Shown here one piece after another: positions 13,201-25,097 of a stretch of 64,000 bases of DNA. Source of the DNA: Lineus longissimus (taxonomy: Eukaryota; Nemertea; Pilidiophora; Heteronemertea; Lineidae); the NCBI RefSeq assembly GCF_910592395.1, contig NC_088319.1, positions 17,794,001 to 17,858,000 on the forward strand. The letters are read 5' to 3'. Both the position numbers and the translations under genes were made by a program. Every line of letters begins with the position of its first letter. The first letter of the stretch is position 1. The notes below the pieces were generated by a model. That model was not told where the DNA came from, did no database searches, and saw only the letters and a program-made list of their open reading frames with translations.

Positions 13201-16200
13201 TTGTGGCATCACTTACATATCCTTGTACACTTTTGAAAAAGGACTTGCTGCCTCAGTCTTCCTGACATTTACGGCTGAAAGGTCAACTCATCTGGCAACA
13301 AGTTCATTACTTTGAAGTATTTAGTTTCCACCATCACCTGAACACAAGAAATACAAGGGCTAAGCAAAGGGAGCCTACAAATCAATGAATCAATTGATAG
13401 GTTGATCAGTCTGACTCACCATGACTCTTGCCTTTAACTTTTCATTGAGCCGGATTGCCTCAACGTATCTTGCCCTCTGCAGGTAGTACATGACTAGTAA
13501 CTCGAGCGAGTTTGGCTCCGTGCTTTCTTTGAGATACTGGACTAGGTGGCGCTCCTCGACACCATCGAGGGAAAGCTGGAGGAGTTTGTCGACAGTCTTG
13601 GCTGTAAGTGAAATCATAAACAACGGTGTCTGGTTATGACTTGGTCACACTCCTCACAAAGGGTGAACAATGACAATGTAATGTGAGATAGAAGAGACAG
13701 TGACTTGAGGTGGACATCATCAACTCTGTGAACAAGACTTTCAGGACGTAGAACAAGACACTTACTCTGCTGACAGCCGACAAATAAATGCGAGAGGAGA
13801 TCTTCAGTGTTGGACTGATCACGCACAGTTCGCTGGTATTCATAAGCTTCAGAGATCAAGCTGAAATAAGACGATCGTCAAAGGTATTAGTGACCAATTC
13901 CAAAGGTATAAGATATGATTAGTGACCAATTCCAAAGGTATAAGATATGATTAGTGACCAATTCCAAAGGTATAAGATATGATTAGTGACCAATTCCAAA
14001 GGTATAAGATATAATTAGTGACCAATTCCAAAGGTATAAGATATGATTAGTCCACAGTAACATTCGAAAGGTCACTTCACAGTATGTTTCAAGTGTTGAA
14101 TGTTTGAGTTGGACGCTTTACCCGACTAGACCACACAGCCCTTCTTGTAGCTTCTCTTCAACTTACCCATTCGCCAAGAGAACAGTCAGTTTAAGCTTGA
14201 CATCTTCAGGTGTCACCATGGCTGGCTGTCGTGTCTTCATGTACCTGACCGCCAGTTTACTCTCCGCTTGGTAGAGGAGAGCTTTGATGATACGAGTGTG
14301 CTGCCAGGGCAGGATGTGGCTCGTCACCATTGGGCTTAAGAGCATATGGACTGCTGCCTGGAACATGTGAAGTAAATATTGAACATCAAATAATCATCTC
14401 ACATAATCTTGGCACTGGAAGGCCTTGATGATGTGGGTAAGCAACACATGGACTACTGCCTGTCACACTCCATGACAAATTAAAGTCCAACATTTGTACA
14501 TCTCATTCTCAACTCTCAAAGGACTACCGTTGAAAACGACTCATAATAACACAAGGATTCCTTGGAAAGCTCTCAATGAATCCTCTCTGGTGGTATTGTC
14601 AGATCTTCAATCAAATCCTTCAATGTCCATTCCAAATTGGTGTCAGTCTCAACAAAATGGCCGATTCTTACCTCAAAGTCTTTGTGATCCAATAGCCACA
14701 GCCCCTGAATGAGTTTCATCATTCCTGCCGGAACGTTGAACGCCTGAGCATATTTGATCCAGCGGCCCAAGATTCGGTCTTCCTTATTGTCTGCAGCGTA
14801 CATGAGCAAGTCGAAGATGACATAGACGACAATGCAGTGTTTGGAGATGACCGGGACGTCCTCTAAGAGATACAGGTTGAGCAGAGCCTGTAAATGACAA
14901 ATGAAAACGTGTCAAACTCATGTGCAGAACAGACCTGTTCAGGTAGCTGACACTGGAGGGAGGTTAGGAAAGGTCGGCACAGTTGTAGTCATCAATGGTT
15001 TGGGTTTAAAATGACATTCAAATCAAGGAGCAATAGAATTCAAATGACTGGCTTAAAGTATGATACGAGGAGAAAGCAGACTTACATGGAGGCTCGGGGG
15101 AGGATAGAGTCCACTGCCTCCCTCCTTATCCCAGAGCTCTTTCACAGCTGAACCCATATTGTCCACCAAGCCATCTATCATGAGCAGGTCGGTGAAGTTC
15201 ATGTCGCTATGTAATCTGTTCAACTCCTGCCGTCGACCCATGAAGGCCTGGGCCAATGAGGTGGCGGGGAAACTGAAGTGATTGATGGGGCCATCTTCAC
15301 CTTCGGCATGTTCAGGAAGAAGGCCATTGACGAGGAACCACATCACAACCTGGATGTGTTCACACAGCAACGAGACAATGCTCAGCTTCGTCTGCAAGTC
15401 TCTTGTACCTGGCAATCAGAAAGGTTGATCTTGGAAATATTGAGAAGGCAGGAGTATATCTAATGGAACCAAACAGGAATCCTTCAAAGGACTCCACAAA
15501 TTAATCCAGTCGATTCTGAAATCTTTCAATTGAGAAGAAACATGTCCTCTTGCTTACACTTCCTGCTGCCACCAACTTCCTCAAGGCCAAAACAATGTTA
15601 CAAAACAGGGAGCGCTCATGTTGTTTCTAACCCGACTCACCTTGCTCTGTTGTCGGTGCAGCCTGGCTGATGAGAAGTTGGAAGACAAGCATGAGATGTT
15701 TGAGTTGTGTCTTCTGTTTGTTGATGGTGGTGCTGGTCTGTTCATCAAGTGGCACGCCACTACAGTCGTACAATGGCACACAGAGCTTATCAAGCGTATC
15801 CTTGATCTGAGTGACCTTCTTCCAAGCCCAGTTTAACATGTATCTGAGATTACAACCAGCCTGACTGTAATCTCCCTTGGCCCATTGGGTGATGCACGAG
15901 CCTATGAAGCCGATCATTGCATGCTCCAGACAGACTGTCAGTAACGCCTCACGCTGCATTGTAGCGGGGAGTGTAGCACTGCTTCCACCGAGATCAAACG
16001 TCTTTGGAATCAGACCGGCGTGGACGAACATTTCGAATGCTTCGTGAGGATCGGCTAAAGCTTTTGGTCCTGTCTCGTTCAAGGAAGATAGTGTCTCTTG
16101 CTGGATGCCCAAGTAGCTACATCGTACCACCCCATTATCAGTCAAACACTTCACATCTGCAAAAGAGAAGAATATGTCATATTGATCCGTTGATGAAATG

Positions 16201-19200
16201 CTTTCATTATTCTTAATCTTCTTCTTCTGTGATTGCTCTGCAGGGTGATATTGTCTCTCACTCTAGCAAAGGTCAAAGGACTTGAGTAGCACTGAATGGG
16301 TAGCTCCTAGATACCCCAGAGTACCTCTGCACAGACCCAATGAACCTAACAGTTGTTGTCAAAAGCATTGGGAGAGACCTCGGTCATTGAAAAGTGCTAG
16401 ATGAGAGCCTGGAAGAAGAGCAGGGTTCCCCAGTGAGCTATGACTTACCAAATCCAAGAGAAGATGGGTAGAAGTGTTGTTCAGGTGTTGGTGTGAGAGA
16501 AGAGTAATATCTGGTGACCATTTCCGCATCAATATGAGCTGCCAACAAACCATCTGGAGCGGCTGCCTCCAAGATGTCCTCCATGTTACAGAAGGAGAAG
16601 AACGGACAGACGTCATGGCTACCGTTGGTTGGGCGGACTGATCCCGGCATCTGGGAGTGGTACCATCGATTCATGTCAAACAGGCCGATGTAGAATGAGG
16701 ATTTCGAGAGCATGTCTTCTGGGACGGCTTCCCAGATAAATGCGCACAAGCTGAGATCAGCACCTGTTGGTCCTGGAAAGAATGACAGGCATTCAGGAAG
16801 AATCAACTTCATTTCTGGGACGTTCAGCTTTAGACAACTGAAATGACTTCATTCTGATGGATGACAGTGGTGATGCTCATTGACTTCAAAGCTCTTGAAA
16901 GTGGGGCTTATCACTGATCGTTGGGTAGCAGCTGAATCTTCTTGTTAAGAACCAACTGAATGTTTTGTGGAAGTTGATCTGTGATTTTATCCATTAACAG
17001 CCAAAACCCAGAGACCGAGTGTGTGACTGACCTACCCTCAAAAGAATCGTCATCAGGTCTTGAGACCACCGGGCCGTGAGGATCTTCAATGACATGACAT
17101 GAGATGATGGCACTCCCCGCCAGGGCGGCGTTGCTCATGTTATATGGGTCGACGGACAGGATGTGTTCAAACCGACTGATGGCAGACGTCATATCCTGCG
17201 GAGGGTTGAAAGCAGATGGGATATTGGATGAGACACTCAACATGGTGCATCATGGTGGATGTGGTTTTCGTAGCAAACGTCTTGGTCAACAATGTCAAAA
17301 GAAATTGTACCATAAACAAAACAAAACTGGTGCAAACAGGAACAACACATGACTTTGACCCCAAGGGATATTTGGAGAGGATGACTACCATTAACAAAGA
17401 GGGGAGATGATCTGATGTGGCCAGCCTACCTTATATAGAATGCCATGATGCTCGACATGTACTCTTCGGTTGTAGCCAAACTGATAGAGAGACAATGCTG
17501 AACAATCTCCATCCCTAGAAAGATATTACAAACACCAATATTCATTTGGTAAGGAAATGCAGAAAATCGCACCTGCCAACACTCGTGAACAACATTGGCC
17601 CAAGCTGAACTTTCCCAAAGTCATGTGGTTAAGAAATCCTGTTCTCCAGTGAGCACTTCCACTGTAGTGATCCTGATCAAATTCCATCTTGACCCACATA
17701 ACGACACACAAACACACCAGGATGTTTATAGATAGATAAGAGAGAAGTAGGGAAACCCCATGCCATTAGTACTCAGGTTACTCACTAGTTATCATATTGA
17801 TTATTAGTGAATGTATACCGGGCAGCGACCATAAACAAGGAGGACGTCTGCTGCGTACCAAGACTAACACATCAATATGAACCAAGAAAGCCAAGAAGAG
17901 GCCAGGGGAGAGGACACCCAGATAACAAATGATGCAGTGAAGGAAGAGACCATACATGAAAGTGCCACAGCAGTTGACATTGAAAGAGAGAATGGACTCG
18001 CGGTGGTCGGTAAGCAGGGGGTTAATCATGAAAAAAACCGAGACTCCAGCTAATGAAAAACGGGGGAATATTTCGTCTCAGAAATCAGAAGTGAACCAAC
18101 GGCGTTATCGCTTCGTTGACACTGGCAAAAAATCAGCTTTTTTCAAGAGCCAAACTTTGAATGAACTTCGACCGTTTTACAACGGCTCCATGCTCGACCA
18201 GCGGATGGCAGAGATCAGGAAGTCAATATACTACATCCGCCAACACTGGCATGAGTTTGACACGTTCCTGACATCGTTGAAACAGCTCATGTTAACAGAC
18301 GGAGAGCTGACCTTTGAAAAGCCTCAAGTTCAATCATACATGGAGAAACTACTAACGACTAAGAGAACTTGGTTACAAGAGTTTGAAGTGGCGTTTCTAG
18401 ATATCAGCTACGATGCTATTAAACTTTACACATGTTCTGAAGGATATGGTCACATTTATCGACTCAGTAATGAAATCTTCCGCCGTGAAGATTCCATTGA
18501 TGTGGCGGAGATGATTCAGAGTGTGACTTTCTTGGTAGAGTTGATTAACATTGATCTGTTTAACTATTGCCTCAAGAGGCCCGAGATGATGCATTACAAG
18601 GGGATGGTGTACCGCGGGATGTGCCTCTGTGACGTGGATCTTGATGCCTTCAAGTCACTGCGACATGAGCCAATGAACAGGAGAAACATTGCAGTACCAC
18701 TCGGTGAGTTTTAAGTCTTAGTATTTGTCTGATTTTGTAACCACTTTACAAGATTAAAGCCTCAAAACACACAAGAACCCTGCCCAATATCTGACTCGGT
18801 AACTGATAACTTAGTACTGTCATGTCAAAATACTAAATGCCATGAGTTATTTCTGATGTGAAGTCCTTTTCCAGGTTTGTTCTCAGGCAGCTCCAGCTTG
18901 GATGTCGCCCTATCGTTCATTGAAGAAGGCCTAGAAACAAGCCCGGTGGGAAAACCAAGATCAACCCTATCCTCATGAAGATCAATGTGATCAGCCTCAA
19001 TAAAGAGTACATCGAATACTACACCAAGCGATTCCCAACATCCGTCCTCACTACAATATGTGCGGTTGATGTTCACAATCTTTCTGTATTTCCAGATGAG
19101 TTTGAAGTGCTGCTCCGTGGCCCCTTCATGCTCGTTTTGGATATTTACAAAGACCATAACCTCTTAGGAGGACCCTGTCATGTTTTAGAAGCAGTCATGC

Positions 19201-22046
19201 TGAACGCTAACCGTGATCATATATCATCAGCGCACCTTGGTGACCAGGATACGTTAGCACGCGATATGTTTGCTACAATGGTTGCTGTCACTCGGAGTGA
19301 GTTTGCGGTGAAGTACTGTGAGAATCACGCGCTGATACATGATGGATGGGAATATCAGAAGATACTCCACGATAACATAACCAAACTTGACATCTTGATG
19401 AAGGATGATTTACAAGGTCAGCAATAGAATCTTACGAGTCTTTGTTAGCACAGTATCTGAGGAAGTTACACTTTATTGCTTTGAAAAAGCTTTCCCTCAA
19501 AATCAGACTTGGTTGCTGGTGAATATGTCAGCCACGCCATGGATAGAAAATTAGGGCTGATCATGATACAGGGCAACCCCCACATATCTTGATGTTCAGG
19601 GACATCAATTTTGGGAACAGAAATGAATAACTACTTACTTTTTATCGACTAGAGTTGGTCCCCTGACGGCCCAGAGGTAAACAAAGCACCTTGGGTCATT
19701 CTCTGGCTCCTGGTAAATGAAGTGGGTTATCGGTGCTAGGTCGTCCGATTCATATGAAACTGTATATCTGCAAATGAAAGGGGCGAGTCCATGAAAAGTC
19801 GGGGAGTTGTGAGAATTTGGGGATGAACTAAAACCTGCAGTATCTTGAATGTCTGTCACGTTTTGAAATGTTTACCTAGACACACAAGCCTGCAGTGCAC
19901 AGGCTAACTTATAACTCTAGGGGATATTTCCGGTGGAGACTTTGACAAAGTATTTTTCTACTTGCCGTCTGATGATGACACAGAATACTTCTCTACTTAC
20001 TCAAGAACAGGGCTCGTTAACTTCCAAAGCTGAAAACACCCGAAGTTGAATCCTACGGCAAGCACGCCCATCTGGGGGACGAACTTGATGCAAGTTACAC
20101 ACACATTGGCTGAAAAGGAAAAAACTAATCATCAAAATTCCTTTCGGTACAATATTCCACAGAACTGTAGCCTTTTCCAGCGTTGACCACAATAGGACAA
20201 GCAGCGCCATCTGTTCACATGTGCAGAACACAAAAATTGTATCCGTTTCATCTTATCATTGAAAAATATATCATTGTTGATTACATAGCAGATGAAAGTT
20301 ACCTGTACTGAAAGTTGCCAAGACAGTCCCATCAGGTTTACGATAGAGGTAGGATGATCCTCTATGACCATCGTTATCTAGCGTCAGACAGAGATGTTCC
20401 CGTTTTCTGAGTGCTACGTCCCGCCTGAGACTGAGGTTGGGCATCCTTGGAGAGATGGAACAGAGCTGACCAGGGCGCACCTCGTCTGATAACATGTCGT
20501 CGTCCAGGCATAAATCTGAAATATAAGAAAGCTCAACACAAACTCTATTTTGTACATGAAATTTGAATAAGCAAATTTTACCAGATGGTAAATACTGGAT
20601 ACAGAATCAGTCAGACAGCTGTTTCTTGTAGCAAGAATCAAGTATTGGATGCCTTCAGAGTTCTTCACAGTTTTGAATGATAAACTTTGAATTTCTGTCT
20701 TACAATAGATGCATTGTTGATATCTCAACTTTCTGTGACACATTGTGGACAATGTCTAGATTTCCCATTTCATGGTGAATGTTCAGCTGCAGACTGAGGA
20801 CAATGATCTCACCTATGAGGAACACCTTGGCCGACATGAGACCCACCGCTACCAATCCACAGTAAAGCTGCAGGTGTTCACTAAACACTTCCTCTACCAG
20901 GTCCATTTCACTTGAAGTCACCGGCTCAACACAAGTCACCTGAAACAAGACAATGACGCATGTGTGGTCAAACTCCACTGATCGATGAGCGGATTGAGTT
21001 CAGGGGAAAACGAGATAAAGGGATGACTAGCCAAAGATGACATGCCTGGCCCTAGTATAGGTGTCACTGTGTCAGGTATACAGCTGTCCAATCTGTGACA
21101 TGCCTGGCCCTAGTATAGGTGTCATTGTGTCAGGTATACAGCTGTCCAATCTGTGACATGCCTGGCCCTAGTATAGGTGTCACTGTGTCAGGTATACAGC
21201 TGTCCAATCTGTGACATGCCTGGCCCTAGTATAGGTGTCACTGTGTCAGGTGTACAGCTGTCCAATCTGTGACATGCCTGGCCCTAGTATAGGTGTCACT
21301 GTGTCAGGTGTACAGCTGTCCAATCTGTGACATGCCTGGCCCTAGTATAGGTGTCACTGTGTCAGGTGTACAGCTGTCCAATCTGTGACATGTTGGCATT
21401 ACCAGCTTAAAATCCTAACCACAGATTCATTTCCACGCTAGAAATTGAATAATGTTGATAAAATTCAAAAGTTCTGCACCAGAAAAACATGGGCATTTCA
21501 TCTGCACTCAATTTCAACTCACCTTTTCTGGAATTTCAATAGCTTTAACAATCTTAGATGTCTTGATATCAAAAATGCAAATCATTCCATTGTTGCTGGT
21601 GTCCAAACCGACCAATAGGTGCGGTACACCATCATATTCATACTCCACAACACACATGATTGTTGTCTTCGTATCTTTGATGACAGAGCCAAAGGACCAG
21701 GCGGCGATACGCTCGCTGGTCGAGCTGTTGACGACCTCGAGGCTCGCCCCACGGGTAATCCAAGAGAAGCTACCATCTAGAAAAGGAAGTGAGATATACA
21801 AGTCGACATTGTGATTTTATGGTCAGATATCTTCGGCCTTTTGATTGGTGGATCATATTTTATGAAAGGAACTGACCATGACCCCCCCCACCGGGTTTTG
21901 GATTTTAACATGCCAAACAGACTTGTACCTTTACTGAAGCTTCCAAGCGACACCTTGCCGTCTCCGTGAGCCTTCTCCAGAGCATCGAGACTAGCAGGCT
22001 GGAATGTTGTGACGGGGGTCGTAACGTGTGGCAATAACTCTTTCAT
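7249..22046 (-). CDS. AHCTF1: ELYS nucleoporin / AT-hook protein (AHCTF1), complete, 25 exons
   Basis: Exons 1-25 (plus coordinates): 21929-22046, 21523-21776, 20813-20939, 20303-20515, 20001-20109, 19639-19767, 17430-17514, 17036-17195, 16449-16772, 15641-16156, 15086-15408, 14672-14887, 14167-14357, 13766-13860, 13420-13601, 12982-13126, 12670-12817, 12149-12367, 11753-11943, 11228-11542, 10523-11124, 8582-8735, 8083-8208, 7610-7898, 7249-7447. All phases agree, giving 1,809 aa (human is about 2,270). Residues 1-506 form the beta-propeller (YQEPENDPRCFVYLWAV; YIGLFDMNRWYHSQMP). Residues 507-1062 form the alpha-helical ELYS domain (LIQGLWLLDHKDFE). The rest is disordered, Ser/Thr-Pro rich, with basic SPRR/RSPRLASK-type DNA-binding patches. 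Family role: ELYS binds chromatin and recruits the Nup107 complex to seed post-mitotic nuclear pores. The C-terminal tail is shorter than in vertebrates. The start matches the family N-terminus (MKELLPHVT). Confidence 0.95.
9121..9577. repeat. 57-bp minisatellite, about 8 copies, ELYS intron 21
   Basis: The unit begins CACACCTTGATTGTGG and repeats almost perfectly every 57 bases. Because 57 is divisible by 3 and no stop falls in one frame on each strand, it creates long open frames in both directions. It lies between ELYS exons 21 and 22, so those frames are not part of ELYS. Confidence 0.9.
9940..10010. repeat. 20-bp short tandem repeat in ELYS intron 21
   Basis: GAAAGTTCATTCTACAGTRG recurs about 3.5 times. 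Two overlapping plus-strand open frames (9740-10000 and 9940-10341) switch frame across it; neither shows a recognised domain. Confidence 0.7.
13887..14046. repeat. 32-bp tandem repeat, 5 copies, ELYS intron 13
   Basis: The unit begins TTAGTGACCAATTCC and recurs at 32-base steps from 13887, with one A/G change in copy 4. It sits between ELYS exons 13 and 14, about 25 bp from exon 14. Confidence 0.85.
17956..19427 (+). CDS. ADP-ribosyltransferase-like gene nested antisense in ELYS intron 6; apparent frameshift
   Basis: Two segments, 17956-18703 and 18875-19427, are joined by a clear GTGAGT...TTTTCCAG intron in phase. Features of arginine-type mono-ADP-ribosyltransferases (R-S-E class) appear in order: VYRG (Arg at 18613-18615), SGSSSLDVALSF (18883-18918) and EFEVLL (19098-19115, the E-x-E). 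About 210 residues of helical sequence precede the core. Between the S and E motifs the frame shifts near 18948-18951 (a GGGAAAACC run): the first frame stops at TGA 18972-18974, while the second is already open upstream. This is either a one-base loss in the gene or an assembly error. No signal peptide is seen. The start is uncertain: an acidic open frame begins at ATG 17877 in another frame, and ATG 18028 is also possible. Family role: transfer of ADP-ribose from NAD+ to protein arginine. The target is unknown. Confidence 0.68.
21039..21391. repeat. 58-bp minisatellite, 6 copies, ELYS intron 2
   Basis: The unit starts GACATGCCTGGCCCTAG and repeats every 58 bases, with only C/T and A/G variants. 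It is intronic, between ELYS exons 2 and 3. Confidence 0.9.
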
Positions 22047-22593
22047 TGCTAATTTGGAGAATGAAGCTGTCACTTTGATGTTGAGGCAGTCGTAACTGAA
22101 GAGAGAGAATGGTAGGCCTGCCAAGGCAATGGCAATGTGCAATGGATGACCAGTACTCAGTAACACTAACAGTAGCCTAGAGTAGGCTAGTACGAGGAAT
22201 CCCAGGACCGTTGACTGGAGGCCCGTTGTCGACGGCTTAAAATGGAGATATTTTAGGATAAAGGCAGGTGTAACTTTCCCAGCCGGCCAGCTGATAGTCC
22301 TACTCGAACCTCTTGTCGTGTAGCACTCATCAGCGACCAGGCCCAAACCATGATGCAGGGAGGGAGCATTAGCCTACTTTTCTTTACTGCCAATTAGCAT
22401 TACCACATCATGATTATCCAAATTCCAATGCATGCAGCATTGGATGAAGAGCCGAGGGAAAGAATCTGACTACGAAAATATTTCATTTTGAGGAGAAATA
22501 AGGGGCAAACGCACAATATCTTTACAACTCATAATTTTCAACTTACAATACAAAACTTGCTCTCAGAACGCCAATTTTTTTCAATCACACCGC
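22047..22593. promoter_or_regulatory. ELYS 5' UTR and promoter region
   Basis: About 550 bp between the ELYS start codon and the first arm of the foldback element. An open frame extends upstream of the ATG on minus to 22346, but it lacks similarity to ELYS proteins and is hydrophobic, so it is read as leader or promoter. No TATA box was identified. Confidence 0.4.
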
Positions 22594-24690
22594 CATTTGT
22601 TTCGCTCCGATACCTTTTCGCCCCCAGTCGTTTCGCTCAAAATCGAAGTGATTTCGCTCCCTAGGTCTTCTGTTGGGGATAGAGAAAGTACCCCGGGAAA
22701 GTACAAGTGGCAAAGTAGAAGGGTTGTCAAATCTACAAAAAAAAGGATGACATGCAGCAACCTAACTTAACTTCAAGGTCTGGTTGTGGCAGTGTCTGCA
22801 ATCTCATCAGGTTTTGGTAGTGGCAGCATCTACAATCTCATCAGGTCTGGTTGTGCCAGCATGCTGTATTATCAGGTCTGGTTGTGGCAGCATGTTATGG
22901 TATGTTGTTGCAGTATACTGCTGTCTCTTCAGGTCAGGAGTTCTGATTTCATGCAATCCCTTTGTGAAAATGATCAGGTACCATGTGAAAATGAGACACA
23001 TTTTCCTAAGGGTGGAGACAAGGTCCACCCTGTAGAAACATGGTGCACTACGTTTGGAGAGCACACATCCAGATCAAACAGAGTACGCATAGTGAAGGGG
23101 CATGAAAAGCAAAACAGTATTAATGTCGGACCGTGAATTTTCCAATCAGAATTAGTCAAAGGGTATCCTGAGTTTCACGCTTTTTTATGCTGATGATGGA
23201 GAGAGCGGTAGCCGATACATATTCAGCACGGTTCTTTAGCAGTTCAATGTGCTCATGACGTGACGAGAGCAAATCTCACGGGTGGGGCGGAATCCGCCAT
23301 ATTGCTAACATCATCGGCGCCAACAACTATTTCTTTTGACCCTGCCACAGACTTTCAAAACTACTTTTTTGATTGACTCTGACCCTGCTGACCTCGATTT
23401 TTAAACACTTTCAAAAAGGCCATTCAAACGTCAAATCAACTGCAAAGATAATCTTTTATATCACTGTGGTATATAAATACGATATGTTGATAAAAATCTG
23501 TAGAACTATCGAAATATACGATTACTTGGAACTATTTCGGTGAATCACTTCGCCACCTGCGCGACCTTGTCACAATTGCGGCGCGCTCGTTTGCATACCG
23601 CATATAAGGGGCAAATAAAATCTCCATATCAGCATGAAAGCCTTGACCGTTCTGCGCTTAGAGTGTTTGACTGTGGATCGGCTGGTCACGGGTTCGACTC
23701 CCGGTTAATCTGTCGCAGTTTTTTTTCTTATTTTCTTCGTCCTTATCTTGTTATCTTTGTAATTTGTTATCTAATCATCCATATACAGATGTCTAAATTT
23801 TCATTATTATCATTATCATACCCCGCACCCAAACTTTTCAAACTGCAGCACATACTGATTACTTAGACATAAAATGGCCGCCGCAGGTGACCTTTGAGAA
23901 AAGATGGCAAACGATGCTGTAAAATGCCGGCTTGTGAAAAAATTGTTCGATGAGGTTGGTGAGTCGTTTTTTTTAGTTAACGCACATCCGATAGTGTGTT
24001 TGGTCACTCTTTTTTAGGCTACTTTACCTTAAGTTACGGTTACTCGGGCCCAAACTCGCCCCAGTGCCTAAATTAAAAAAATTCAGACGAAAGACCTTGC
24101 GCTGTCTCGAACGAAATCAGCCTCTCTACTGGAACAATCGGGACATTCCAGCAGCACATCCTTGACAGCGTTATGACTGAGCGAGACATGTAACTCTATA
24201 CGCGCCCGCACTGGCAGCACCTCAGTGATAGTCCATCGGTATTAAACCGCAATCCTTTTTGACCAAGAACGAAGAAGCCGTTTATACATCTTGACAGCTC
24301 ATTCTCGTAAACAGTAGTCATTATAATCTCTTGGGGAGCAAAGTAAATTCCCGTGAAAGACACCGATGCAGGCCGACTCAAAGTGACCTGCCGAAGATCA
24401 CCGATGGCCAAACGATTCCTTCTTTGTAGATTTGACAACCCTGGAAAGCACATCTACTTTGACACTTGTACTTTCCTGCAAATGCAGTGAATATAATTGT
24501 ACGTGGATTTTATCATTAACTTTATCTATGAATTTCAACAAATCTTAATTCATTGTACTGGGGTACTTTCTCAATCCCTAACAAAAAGTCTGAGGGAGCG
24601 AAACTACTTTGATTTGGAGCGAAACACCTGGGGCGAAAATGTCAGGGAGCGAAACGACCGGATACCCCATTTCCTAGATGGCAGCAGTAT
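22594..24690. mobile_element. Foldback/non-autonomous element with GCGAAAC-rich inverted arms
   Basis: The left arm (about 22594-22745) and the reverse complement of the right arm (about 24420-24690) share an ordered set of blocks: TTTCGCTCC repeats, a TTTTCGCCCC block, GAGAAAGTACCCC, GAAAGTACAAGTG and GGTTGTCAAATCTACAAA. The right arm carries extra sequence within it. Between the arms lie a diverged 812-type repeat copy (23185-23862) and about 500 bp of unrelated sequence. This layout fits a non-autonomous DNA transposon or foldback element that later received an insertion. No transposase and no target-site duplication was established. Confidence 0.55.
23185..23862 (+). repeat. Dispersed, diverged copy of the 812-bp family
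   Basis: It aligns to the array at 1150-4276 from GATGATGGAGAGAGCGGTAG through the tRNA-like block (B-box-like GGTTCGACTCC near 23692) and T-run to CTGCAGCACATACTGATT. It carries many substitutions and small indels. It lies within the foldback element. Confidence 0.85.
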
Positions 24691-25097
24691 CGGTATCCCA
24701 GCTACCGATTCAATATAAATGAATCGTAATATCAGTAACAAACCATCCCATTGATCATAAGAATTAGCAAATTATTTTTTGGATAACCATTAATTATTCA
24801 TATTGACTGAAAATATAGTATATCGGAAAAGAAAAGTTTTTAATATGTATCTACTTTGATTTGGAGCGAAACACCTGGGGCGAAAATGTCAGGGAGCGAA
24901 ACGACCGGATACCCCATTTCCTAGATGGCAGCAGTATCGGTATCCCAGCTACCGATTCAATATAAATGAATCGTAATATCAGTAACAAACCATCCCATTG
25001 ATCATAAGAATTAGCAAATTATTTTTTGGATAACCATTAATTATTCATATTGACTGAAAATATAGTATATCGGAAAAGAAAAGTTTTTAATATGTAT
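24604..25097. repeat. Perfect 247-bp direct tandem duplication
   Basis: Bases 24604-24850 recur at 24851-25097 with no difference that I can see. The unit starts inside the right arm of the foldback element and includes GGAGCGAAAC motifs. This is a very recent duplication, or a duplication made during assembly. Confidence 0.85.
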
